Assembly: GCF_947507565.1 (NCBI RefSeq)
Contig: NC_089188.1
Coordinates: 1,984,001-2,048,000, forward strand
Direction of reading: 5' to 3'
Source of the DNA: Oscarella lobularis
Lineage: Eukaryota; Porifera; Homoscleromorpha; Homosclerophorida; Oscarellidae
DNA length: 64,000 nucleotides
The translations under genes and the position numbers were made by a program. The notes under the pieces are model-generated. The model did not search any database. It saw only the letters and a list, made by a program, of their open reading frames with translations, and had not been told where the DNA came from. Shown piece after piece: positions 11,641 to 22,752 of this stretch (position 1 is the first letter of the stretch; each line of letters opens with the position of its first letter).

Positions 11641-11688
11641 ATGACGACACGAAATGACGACACGAAATGACGACACGAAATGACGACA
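11641..11688. repeat. 13-bp tandem repeat upstream of PIX
   Basis: The unit ATGACGACACGAA is repeated about 3.7 times. It lies 75 bp upstream of the PIX start codon, between PIX and the IDS 3' end. Each unit contains TGACG, a CRE/ATF half-site; any regulatory role is conjecture. Confidence 0.7.
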
Positions 11689-11718
11689 GTTGATACACAC
11701 GTGTGCATTTAAATAACC

Positions 11719-13517
11719 TTACAAAATGCGGTCAATTGTTGCATTCCAACCTTTGACGAGTTGGTTATGAAGGGCAACCACTGTCGCTTTGTAAGTGGAA
11801 ACAGAAGCCAAATTGACAGCTTCAAATTTATCCATATCTGTTCCATCGTCTCCGGCGTGATCATACAGCTCTGTTGCGTGCACCTTGTCCCAATGGGGCT
11901 GCCCATTGTCCCAGTCAAACTCAACCCACGCTGTATATCTCCATTTATCTGATCGAATAGTGTAGCCCATGAGTCGTTCTTTCGGGTCGGTGCTTTTCGG
12001 CTTTGCGGGGTCAAAACGCGGAAATTGAGAAAACGCCGCGTACTTCCACTCCGCGTTAGGATCGTCGAGCAAAGGCGCCAGTGATCGACCCTCTAGACGA
12101 AATGACGGCTTCGGAATACCGGCGAGATCGACTAGCGTTGGAAATAAGTCGACCAGCTCGACTAGAGCCGGAGAAGACTTGCCAGGCTGCTTTTGATCTG
12201 GTGACCGAATGATGAGAGGAACTCGTGCGGCCAGCTCGTAATTCGTGCACTAAAAGTAAACAAAGCATTACAACACAAAAGGACCAAGTAGCTAGCTCTA
12301 TATACAGTCTGACTATTTTTCTTTTTGACTAATCAAGAATGAGTAGCACGTACCTTCCCCCATTCCCCAAGTTCACCCAGCTGGTATCCGTGGTCGCCCC
12401 AAAAGGCTATGACCGTCTCGTTAGCAAGTCCAGATTCTTCGAGTTCGTCAAGCACTCTTCCAAGTTGGAAGTCGGTGAGACTCACTGACGAGTAGTAAGC
12501 GCGGCGAAGATTGTGAGCGAGCCAATCCGGAAGGGCTTCCAGTCCATTGGTATTATTGACGTAAGGAGACACATCTGGTATGCCACGAATTTCGCCGTTG
12601 GCGTAAAAGGCGACAGAGGGCGCGTCTTTCGGAGGTACTTTTCGCGCTGCAAGCTTAATTGAGCTATTCGGATAAAGCTCGAAATAAGATCGAGGAGCTT
12701 TGAAAGAAAGGTGAGGTCGCTTAAAACCGACAGCGAGAAAGAACGGTTGGTCTTGGCCATCCGAGAGTTTCGCTTTGGTTCCGTACAGTTTAAGCTGTCG
12801 AATAGCCTCGTTTGCTATAAGGCCTTCCGGATAGCACGAATCCGGACAGTCAGTAGTTGCCCAGGAAAGATCAGCGCCCCAAGTTCCAGCTTTCTCAAAA
12901 CACTGCAATAAAAAGAAATTAAATTTCTGCACGAAATAAATTGTACCAACCTTTATGCAGTCTTCGTCCTGCACGCAGCCGCTGCCGTTAGGAAAGTGCT
13001 GCATTGCAGTACTTTGCACTGTGTCGTTGTGAAATTGATCGCAGAAGAAATAGGGCTTAGACCATGAATACGGCATGTCGCCTCCGCCTTCGTCTTTTGC
13101 CGGACCTCCGGACGAAGATCCTGGATGCCAGATTTTACCTCCGCCGGTTGCTTCGTAACCGTTTGCCTTGAAGTACTGTGACAGCGTAACGACGTCAGCT
13201 CCGTTTGGCATTGTGTGACGAAAGTACGGACCGATGTCCCAGATACGCGTCGAGTCAGGGCGAAGGCCCGTTAGAAGACTTGTGCGTGAAGGACTGCAGA
13301 CGGCTTCTTGGCAGTAAGCGCGTGTAAAGACTGTTCCACTTTTTGCAAGTCTTGCTAGGTTCGGAGTGTGCATAAAGTCGAAGCCGTACGGCTCCAGTTC
13401 TGGCCGCAAGTCGTCCACGCCAATAAAGAGAATGTTGCGTGGACGAGGGGACCCTGCTCCGAGAGCAAAAAGGGCCACCAGAGAAAAGAGTCGGTAAGCA
13501 GCCATGCGAGAGAACAA
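11719..13517 (-). CDS. IDS: Iduronate-2-sulfatase-like lysosomal sulfatase
   Basis: Exons run about 12951-13517, 12354-12902 and 11719-12249. A signal peptide (MAAYRLFSLVALFALGAGS, or from the ATG 12 bases upstream) precedes RNILFIGVDDLRPEL, the metal-binding aspartates. The sulfatase signature CSPSRTSLLTG supplies the cysteine converted to formylglycine. Further sulfatase motifs are GGGKIWHPG, FFLAVGFKRPH (the pattern of iduronate sulfatases) and FWGDHGYQLGE. The C-terminal part has VPLIIRSPDQ and RSLAPLLDDP. The enzyme removes 2-O-sulfate from iduronate in dermatan and heparan sulfate. The intron 12903-12950 is 48 nt and stop-free, so its retention would add 16 residues without a frameshift. 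Confidence 0.88.
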
Positions 13518-13865
13518 ACAACAATCCCACGCGCCTTTTACTATCCGGGCAGGCGATCCTACCCGCTCGCGGGAAGGTAAAGCAAATTACGGAATACCTT
13601 GTACTTTTGCTCTGTTATGCGCAGAGGTCTTCAAATCGAACTGCGTAAAATTTAACAGAAAGCGTAAGAGTCAATTACTGACTATTTCTTAAAAAGACGG
13701 CCGAGTGCGCCAAGCAAACGGAGAGCTTCTTTTCGCTCGTCTATGTCAGTAAGCTGAATTACCTTCAATAAAGTCCGAGACGATACCAAAGTTTCATACT
13801 GGCGTCCGCCGTGCCCAACGGTTCGCTCAATAATACCTTTGCATCAAAAGGAGATCTGATTAAGT
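13518..13865. other. Interval between IDS start and CTC1 stop, with a coding-like segment
   Basis: Near 13520-13650 I see only presumptive IDS promoter. At about 13690-13840 the minus strand has an open frame ending ...LRLLGALGRLFKK*, with charged helical content. It could be an alternative last exon of CTC1 or an unrelated remnant. No start codon or convincing splice phase links it, so it is not called as a gene. Confidence 0.35.
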
Positions 13866-14516
13866 TTAGCTGATTTTCTTAACATATCTAAACCTGGAGT
13901 CTTTGTAGAAACTTGGGTACAGAAGAGGAGTACTCTGCGCCGTATGCTCCGCGACGTGCAGTACTTGTCCACAACGCCAGTAATCTAAAAAATTAATTCT
14001 CTTTATATAATTATATTCGTTTTGCGCCGACGCCTGCACTTTTTGCTGGTAATCTCCCCCGTGCCAATTTCGTCTATAAACTGTCTCCCCCTTCGACTTG
14101 ACCAACTTCATCAGACCGCTCCATTCTAGGGAAGACAATCCGAGGAGACTGGCCACTACGGAGTCAAAAGCAAACGCAAGCGCTTCGCCGGTACCATCAT
14201 CAACAATACATCTAGTAGAGAAAAGAGATAAAGAATACTGCGTTAGATTTACTAACTTTGCTTCAGCGATAAACTGCGGCTCTCCTTTGCACTTTTTACT
14301 GCAATCTCTTCCGTACAAAACCTGCCGACAGTCGCCGCAGATCCATTTGAAGCAAGCACGCTGGCACGCCGTAATGCAACACTGAACAGCGGAGATGTGC
14401 CGCACTTGCGGATTTCCCGCAGCGTCGTAGGAAAAGTCGCCCAATTGAACACGCTCCGCGCCAGCAAAACTCTCCAAAGAAACAGCGTCGCCTTCCAGCT
14501 CACACCGTCTATCTCG

Positions 14517-14574
<58 letters not shown>

Positions 14575-17500
14575 AATTCAAGGATTTCCACGACCGTAGT
14601 CGCATTAGCAACGCAATAGACGCGACCGGTGTTCCGCGCGACCCGTCGATTGACATTGAGAACAGCGACCTTGACTCCGATCACTATGCCAAAGGGAACC
14701 CGGCACTGGTCCACGTGGAAATAGACGCGGACGTCGTCCGGTCCCATCGCATCGCGAACGGTCATCTCCACGGCGTCATTGGTGATCGCGTGAGAGACAA
14801 CCAAGCCGGCGAAAGAGAAGAGACTATTGAGCTGATCGTCGAGAACGTCGACGACTCTTTTTAAAGACGAGCCGGGTAGGACACCGTTGCTTCTTTGAGT
14901 TCTTTCGTCACCGTCGTCGACGTCGAGAAGTCTCATGTGATTCGAGTCGAAAGCAAGCGGTTGGAAGATTCTCGCCGTCAAGTGTTTGTCCAAGCACGAC
15001 TCGCAGATGCCTGATAAAGAATAGTGACTATCGATGCGTAGTAAGCCATGAAGGTAAAGGCTCCTAAACTCCATGACTAGGTGTTGAACGGAATTTCCGC
15101 GGCTGAAGAAGTTGAACGAAGCAGTGAACGTATTTAATGGGGAGAGAGGAGCGGACTTGGTCGTCAGTCGAAGTCGAATCTTCGACTTGGACTCCCTCGC
15201 GCATTTGCAGCACGACTTCGAGGCAAGCGATGCGCCTTTCGGTTTGGTGAAAACTCGATGGGATTTTCTCATGTCAATCAGTGCAAATGGGACGTCGTCT
15301 TTCGTCGCTGACCTAGCTAGCCCAAGATGAGGACGAACCATCCAAACGTCGTCTAGATGGGCGATCTTGAGGTAAGAAGACGATCTGTGACCGTCGTCGC
15401 CATCGCCGTGCGTTGCCGTCGCGACGTCGATGATACCGGTTGAGTCTCGTAGTCGAACTTTGCCCTTGGAATCAACGGTGAAAATCCCTAAATATACCTA
15501 AAAAGAAACATAGTCAAAACACAGAGCCGACATAGTGCTAATGAACCATTTAAAAGTACAGTACTGTATACCGTTACGTCGGAGCAAGAGTAACTACCTA
15601 CCTGAATGAGGTTCTCCAATTACCAAAATTCATTTCTTACTTTTTCGTTACTTTCTGACGTCATCCCGGGTTTCAATTTGCTGCAATTTTCAAGGAGCTC
15701 TTTGACGGATCCAATCTGGGGCGGAATCGGTCTCGACGTGGAAACATTGCACACGTGCGGATCGCTGAAGACCTCCTCATACGCGTTACAGCCGAGTTGA
15801 TCAGAACTCGAAGACATCAAGGCCGCATAGAGAGTATCAACGACGCCCTTTTTCATCTTGTATCTCATCTCTCTATCAAACAAAAGAGAAGTAAGTTTTC
15901 AAATTAAATTCGGCGATTTTATCGATGCCTTGTATAGAAACGAGATTCACCCACCACTTCCGTTCTCCTAAAACCAAAAAGTAATAGTTTATCAGTATCT
16001 CCTCCTACAAGGTTTCCTTACGTCAAGGCCAAGTTTTTCTCTATGATCTGCATCGCTTCGACGTACCAGAGAAACTGAAGGGGAGACATATTCGGCAGGT
16101 GTTTGAAATAAACGCTGAGATTGTCGAGAAGCGGTTCGTAAGGCGCATCAAAAGGCGAAAAGTCGACGATTTTGAGTTGGGTAAATCGACAGCAGAACAG
16201 TCCCAAAACGGACTAAAACAAAAAAAATGAGAAGTCATACGTGGCGCTATACTTCGAAATCGAACGTAGGGGACAATCGCGCTTACATGACCGTGTTGCA
16301 CTTGATGAGCGTTATCCAGTTGCAGTTTGGCTCCAACGCGTAACCCCCTCCCGTAGTGAACATTCGAATAATGACAGGTGTAGAGTCTGAGAGAAAGAGA
16401 GTGGTGTGTGTGAGCGATAACTGCATGTAGAAGTAAAAGACTTTATTCCGGAGTCAAGTTCGTAGATCCCCGCTTCTGCATTGATACAGGCGACGATCAT
16501 ATCCTACGATATTTACGACAACGCGAAAAAATAAAAAAAAAGTTTCCTACTTGGCGCGAGACGAAGAGGCAATTGTCCGTTTTCCTGTTGGATGTCGTTG
16601 AGGAGTGGTCACATTCTTCGTCCCCTATGAGCCTTCTTTTCGGATAAGGCAAGATGCTCGCTCCCTTTCTCTTCTTCGAAACTATTGCGCTCCTGGAATA
16701 ATCTGGGCACTCGGTGATGGTCGAATCAGGACAGAGACTCCACAGAAGTTCGCCTGGTTGATCCTGGAAAAAAATCAAGCTCATAAATCGCATGAGACGT
16801 TTTGACGACGGTCTATCGGGTACTTTCAAATAGACTTTACGTAATTGCGTAATTGTGTAAACTCGATTGAGCTGAAGCAATTGACTCAAGTGAAGGAGAG
16901 AGTTGTGCTACAGGCAACTCGTGATAGCCATTCCCAACGAAAAGCATTAACAACGCAACCCTTACTTGCACTATGATACGAAGTATTTCTGATGTTTCCA
17001 AATCAGCGAATTTAATCACAAAGAAAGCCGCTCGGCCGGCGTTACTAAAAGCGCAGAATCTACTGCTTGCTATCTTCTATCAATAGGCTACTGCGACGGC
17101 CGCTCTTCGCCCGGAGTATATAAACATATACTGCGACAGCTGCCCTTCGCTTGAGTGTATAAGTATTCTTACCGGCAAACTGGACTAACTGAACAGCACA
17201 TTCCAGAAACGGTATCAACATTACAGGGAGATAAACTAAGACTCTTTTTGATCTGTGATCCTAAGCAAACGCAGTCGGAAATCTCCAGATAGCCAAAGGG
17301 AAGACCGGATCTTCCGTTTCCTAAATACATATACCTTTATCGTTCTCAACGTCTACGGATTTATCTCACTTCGTAGCAAGTTCAATGCAAAGTCCGGCTT
17401 AGGAACGTACGTCCAGTGACGGACGACAACCAGTGAGTCAAGCCACGAAAGACTGCAGCTTGAAGGCACCTAAGGAATGAGGCATTCCCTTCCAAGCAAC

Positions 17501-18128
17501 ATAAAATATAGCCCGTTCAAACTGGGGCCTTCTGCTATCATTTGTGCTGTACCTCACATACTACTACTCCGCTTGAATCCTCGAAATAGAGTGCACCAAC
17601 GTGCTCGGACGGAACGGTGCTACTAGGACTGCCGAGAATCCGACCCAACAACACAGTCGGTCGATGTGGCAGTAATCGTACGCCTGGCCCCAAATTTTTT
17701 TGCCAATAATATGAAACTTTTTCTACACATGTCCTACCACTTGGTTGACCATTTCTCATGCCCGAACTCTTCTGCTTCAGGACGCATCCCGCTATCACTC
17801 CATTACAATTTGCCTCTTTGGCTATGTTTTCGACCGAGCTAACGCCAATGTCGCTCTTGCACTCCGAGTCGTTGTTTGCGTGCGATGATGAGGTAAGAGC
17901 TGAAATGAGAGCAAGGCTTGCGCTGTCGACGTCCAAATTGACGTCGTTGTGAAACGAAATCGCTTGCTGAACGCTTCTACGTAGGCGAAGGAGCCAATCT
18001 CGCTAAGAACACCTCTCATCGCACCTACAGTTCTTGTCTACAATCGTATATACCAATTTTGATCCGATTTCTAGCGTGTTAGAGCCACAGAGATAGCTTG
18101 CAGCGTCAGAAACGAACTTTTCGGCCAT
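13866..18128 (-). CDS. CTC1: CTC1, large subunit of the CST telomere-replication complex
   Basis: The start exon is 18054-18128 (MAEKFVSDAASYLCG), spliced in phase 0 to an exon beginning at 18002. N-terminal landmarks are GALYFEDSSGVVVCEV near 17560 and SLSWLDSLVVVRHWTYVP near 17420, which align with human CTC1 OB-A. C-terminal OB-folds include VRVYFHVDQ and GRVYCVANATTVVEIL. A zinc-ribbon-like OB-fold follows (FKWICGDCRQVLYGRDCSKKC), then CIVDDGTGEALAFAFD and LLGLSSLEWSGLM. CST binds single-stranded DNA and recruits polymerase alpha-primase at telomeres. About 19 glycines, encoded by (GCC)19 on the plus strand, interrupt a linker between OB-folds. A 45-nt stop-free intron is inferred at 14212-14256. 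Middle exons (15500-17100) were recognised but not fully phased, and the 3' end could extend below 13866. Confidence 0.82.
14517..14573. repeat. (GCC)19 trinucleotide microsatellite coding poly-Gly in CTC1
   Basis: Nineteen uninterrupted GCC units on the plus strand read as GGC (Gly) in the CTC1 frame. They immediately follow the OB-fold strand VVEILEF. Purity suggests recent or unstable expansion. Confidence 0.95.
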
Positions 18129-18315
18129 CGCGCTTTCTAGCGCACGTTAGCATCTTTGTTTTGATGAAAATTGAGCATGGGGAAGCGACAACTTTTCTTC
18201 CATTGAAACAATTCAAATAGCTGCAAACTTACACCCTACAACAAAATAATTCTCATCTAATTTCACAGTCTACAGTTGTTTCATTCAGACGCCGCGTTTC
18301 CTGTACAAGCAAACT

Positions 18316-20308
18316 TCACCTCCAGAGACGACACGTATTGTCTTTACTCCCTAGAAACGTTCGATTACCGGTACAATAGGATAATACGCACGTATGTGCT
18401 CACCCGTAATTATGGTATTGCCTTCATAATTGAATGCACAGCTAAAAATTTCATCTGAATGACCTTCCAAAACCTGCAGGCACACTATGATACTATTTCT
18501 TCTAATGAAGTCATTGTTGAAATAATACCTGAACGCACTGCCCTGACGTTGGATCCCAAAGGCGAGCCGTTTTGTCAGTACTCGCGGTCAAAATTCTCGT
18601 TCCCTGGGAATTAAAAACGACCTATCCCCCCTTTCCTCGTAAGACAATCACGTAGCAAATTAAGAATATGACCCTCGCCTTGGATATTTCTCCTGTATGA
18701 CCCTCAAGCTTGGATATCAATTCTCGCGTCATAGCACTATAGACTCTCCCCGTACCTAAAATCTACGGTAAAAGGCGTCTGTCTTTCTCTCTCTAAGCTT
18801 CTAGACCATCAGCTGATGAGGTCACTAAAAATTGTCCAGTGGAATCAAACGTGATATCAAGAACCTCGTCCTGATGACCCCTGATCAAAACAAAGATTCA
18901 AGTCCCAACCACTTCTATTCTGGCTTTCCATACCGAAACGTTGAAAGGCATTTTCCCGTCGTAGCGTCCCACAATTTACACGTACGATCCATCGATCCAG
19001 TAGCAATTAATTTTCCGTCGTAATTAAAAACGGCGTTGGATATTTCCAGCTGATGCCCAATCAAAGTGTGAATGCACCTGAGAAAAATAAAAAAAAATAA
19101 AATACGTACTGCAATCCCTTTCCTAAGCAAACCACCTTCCAGTTGTAACATCCCACACATTTACGGTGTGATCAAAGGAGCCAGTCAAGAGACTGGTTCC
19201 ACTAGAATTAAAATTAAGCGAAATGATTTCCGCAGTGTGACCCTAAAGAATTTATTGACAATGTCCCCGCGTCCCCCCCTCTCTCCCTCCAGACTGAAAG
19301 TGTAGTGATTTCGCTTCCCGATTTCACGTCCCATATACGAGCTGTCGAGTCCATGCTGCCCGTGACGACGAGAGTGCTGTGAGGATTAAAAGTCAAGCAG
19401 ACCTAGAACACCAAAAAAATAGAGAAATAGTCCGAGTCAAAGTAAGACAAACAATTTCAGCGGTGTGCCCTTTGAAAGTATGATAGCAGCGTCCAGACTC
19501 AGCATTCCACAACTAGCATTAATAACAAAAATTCCTTAATTAACACAATCATTTTCCTACCTTGCACGTCTTATCAAAAGACCCTGTAGCAATTTTATCC
19601 CTAAACAGATTTAATTAATTAATAAATAAATGACACGTGTTCGTTTTCTCTGCACTTACCCGTACGGATTATTAAAGGCAATTGCATAGACGACGTTCTT
19701 GTGTCCTTCCAACGTAACCAATTCCTCGCCCGAACTTGTGTCCCACACTTTGCACGTGCGATCGTAGCTGCCCGTTATGAATCTCGATCCCGACTTGTTG
19801 AACGCCACGTTGGTCAGGGGCAAAATGTGAGCACGTAGAACCTAAGAAAAAACAATTAATTAATTATTTTAATATTAGAATTTCTCTACTTTGAAAAGAT
19901 AGAAGCGATGATCTTGTTGACTCAACTTCTGCTGCAATTCTACAAGTTTCTCATCAGTACTGCTACTACTATAAAATGTTCCTTTTTTTGACAGACTTGT
20001 TAACAGTTTCTTCACTTGGTCTTTTCTCGACGCTACGAGGGATCGGAGAGGTTCTTCCGTCGTTAGATCGTCGACTATTTCGTCTAAATCTGATCTGGAT
20101 GTGCGGGATGTTAGACTGGGAGCTCGGTTCGTGTGTTTCACGCACTCCGGTGTCAAGTCGAGCAAATCGATCGTTTTGCTCTTTGTTTCTTGCGACTGTT
20201 CGTATTCCAAGGTAATTCCTAAGAGGTTTTACTTCAATTCGGATAGCTAAGAGAATCAAAGAAGCCACCTGGAGGGTAATATCGAAGGAGAAAACGCTTG
20301 AGTTTCAT
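18316..20308 (-). CDS. DAW1: DAW1/ODA16-type WD40 dynein assembly factor
   Basis: The start exon at 20308 reads [13 protein letters not shown], like human DAW1. It is followed by [17 protein letters not shown] and a leucine-rich N-terminal helix ending FYLFKV near 19880. About eight WD repeats follow in separate short exons, with units such as [20 protein letters not shown] (19330-19400) and [19 protein letters not shown] (18930-19020). The last exon ends [11 protein letters not shown]. The protein is the cargo adaptor that carries outer dynein arms into cilia by IFT, so the organism makes motile cilia or flagella. The gene is 187 bp upstream of CTC1 on the same strand. Confidence 0.92.
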
Positions 20309-21075
20309 TCTGCTTTGGTTACGGTCCCGTAACACGGTAAGGTGTAATTAGTCAAAGGGCGCATGCGTCGTGAAGTGACTAATTTGTGGATTTTTACTAC
20401 CGCAGACACTGCACCTGCAATTTATCGTAATGACGCACAGATGTCATTGACACCCCACCCCTCCCCACCCCAGTTAAGTTTTTGCTAGATGCGTCCTCGG
20501 TGTCCCGGTTCCGAAAAACCCGGAGCTACAAGTCTCCTCCCCCGTGCGGACCTTGCATAAAATGGGGCGTTGCCCTCTCCTGCGGACGTACGGGGTGCGC
20601 AAGTATCCATGGAGGTAGACTTTCAATAAGGGATGCCGGGCGCATATCGAAAGTGCACCGTAAGCTCGTTGCATTGCCCGCATTTCTCATAACTACCGAC
20701 ATCCGGTCACGTGAACCACACCCCCGCCACACCACTCACAACCGGTGCGATGGAATGCAAGATAAGCAAGTGATGACGTCAGCTCGGGTGCTGCAATCGA
20801 ACACCGATTACAAGCAGCTGCCCGACAGCTAACATTCTCCAAAGCAATCGCTCCCTTTGGATTCTAAATCTTGAAGAAGCCCCACGAGAATGCGGAAAAC
20901 GCGCACGGATTCGAACAAATTACTAACTCATTTAGGAAACGCGCTAACTACGTACGTAAATAATCACGAGACACAACCTTTAGGGGTAGTCCGCCGCATC
21001 CTGTCACAAGGCACTCTTGAGATCGACGCAGCGAGAGGTGGACACGCAAATCGGATCGGCTCTTCCCTACTTGCA
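20309..21075. other. Divergent intergenic region DAW1 / muscleblind
   Basis: The 767 bp between two divergent start codons should hold both promoters and the MBNL 5' UTR. The frame upstream of the chosen MBNL start is open back to 20890, so an N-terminal extension is possible. I see no recognisable gene. Confidence 0.5.
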
Positions 21076-22631
21076 ATGACGGCCGTGGCTATGTTCAATC
21101 CGACGCTCCCAATGCAGCAACAAACGTACAGCGACGACAGTCAAACGCCATCGCCGACGGCGCTTCAGTCGCCGTCGTCATCGGTGCGTAAGCGGCCAAT
21201 CGAGGCAAAATGGGTCGTTTGTTTGCCTGTCTGTTTGTCTCGATGCCAACTCGTCGGGGGGATCGCTACCCGGCCGGCATCGAGGGTGGGGCGGGCGGAG
21301 GAGGGCGTCGCGCCTTGTGCGACGAACGCGGAAATGGCGCACATATTCGGGAAAGCAATTCGCCCGCGAAATCGCGACAGTGCGATCGTTTGGCAACACG
21401 CATGCACGGGCGCCGGGCGAAACGACTCGCTTGGGCAGTAAAAATAATACAAACCCGGTTTTTTTTTCTGTGGGGTGTCGTTAGACGGCTTCCTGTCCGT
21501 CCTCGTCGACCGATTTGGAAACGCTACCTTGACCCCCTCTAGAATAACTCTCCGCGCACTAATCGACGATCACCCCCCCCTAAGCAAATTATTTAGGCGT
21601 CTCGTTCTTCTATTTGTTCCTGTTTATCTTTGTTTTGACTTACTCGATTTTCGATTCTTTTGTAGCCACTCGCCTGGTCAGCCGGCGGGCACGTGGGCCA
21701 CATGATGATGATGGGGCACATGCAACAGCAGCAGCACCAGCACCAGCACCAGCACCACTACGGAGTGCCGCGTAGACCCGACAAATCCGATAAATTGGAA
21801 GTGTGTCGCGAATATTTGCGCGGCGATTGCAAGCGAGGCGAGGACGAGTGCCGCTTTGCGCATCCACCCGCCGACGTCGCTATCGATCCGTCCGACGGCA
21901 TGGTCACCGTCTGCATGGACTTCATCAAGAGCCGCTGCGCGCGCGATTCGTGCCGATTTCTCCATCCGCCCGCTCATCTTCAGGCGCGCGTCAAAGCCAA
22001 TCAGCTCAGCTCGCCCGTCGTTCCGACAGTATGTCATCGCGCCGAAATTCGTCCAGAGGAGATTTTATTGGTGCCTATTTTTAGACCTATGCTGACGCAA
22101 TGCTCTCGCCTCCCTTATACGGCGGGCAACCGTTTATCTGTAAGCGCGCGCTTTTCGTTTTCACGCGCTCTTATGCCCAATTGCGTAGATCCTGTCTACT
22201 CGCCCCCCAATCCGTACATGCACGCTCCCATGTTCGTCTATCCCCAGTCGCCGCCCCTCACGGCGGGAGCAGATCCGGTAAGAATTTCAAAACCGGAAGA
22301 GGAATGTCAAAAAGGGTGTGGGTCACTTTCGATTTTAGGTTGAATACCAAATTCCGCCGAGGAGCCCAAAGGCGGACAGTCGCATGCAGCCAGTTTGCAG
22401 AGACTTCATGACGGGAAAGTGCGAACGACCCAACTGCCGCTACATTCATCTTTCTGATTGTAAGACCATTCTTCCCGGATAAATTACTTACGGTATTTTT
22501 TCTCCTCGCCTTTTGTAGCGTCTGTGGAAGTTATAGATGGCAAAGTGACAATTTGCCGTGACGCTGTCAAGGGTCGTTGCTCGCGGATACACTGCAAGTA
22601 CTATCACATTCCTAATCCATCCAACTTTTAA
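21076..22631 (+). CDS. MBNL: Muscleblind-like CCCH zinc-finger splicing regulator
   Basis: Six exons: 21076-21183, 21666-22028, 22085-22139, 22189-22277, 22339-22459, 22519-22631. They join in consistent phase to give 282 residues. The first zinc-finger pair is [20 protein letters not shown] (CX7CX6CX3H) and [18 protein letters not shown] (CX7CX4CX3H), followed by [13 protein letters not shown], closely like the vertebrate MBNL finger 3/4 pair. A Pro/Tyr-rich linker precedes a second pair, [18 protein letters not shown] and [18 protein letters not shown], both CX7CX4CX3H. A His/Gln tract (about 21720-21760) precedes pair one. MBNL proteins bind YGCY RNA motifs and control alternative splicing. 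The start at 21076 is chosen because the codons upstream look non-conserved. Confidence 0.88.
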
Positions 22632-22752
22632 CAGTTACTGTACTGCTACTCCTATACTATTTACCTAGTTTTGTTTTTCATTTGTAGCGTTTCTAGATCA
22701 TTTATCGACTCCCTTCTTAGATAAATATTTGAATTATAATAAGAGCACGTTT

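Noticed and set aside
14397-14864. Plus-strand frame with poly-Ala
   Set aside because: It is antisense to CTC1; the poly-Ala is the complement reading of the GCC tract coding Gly.
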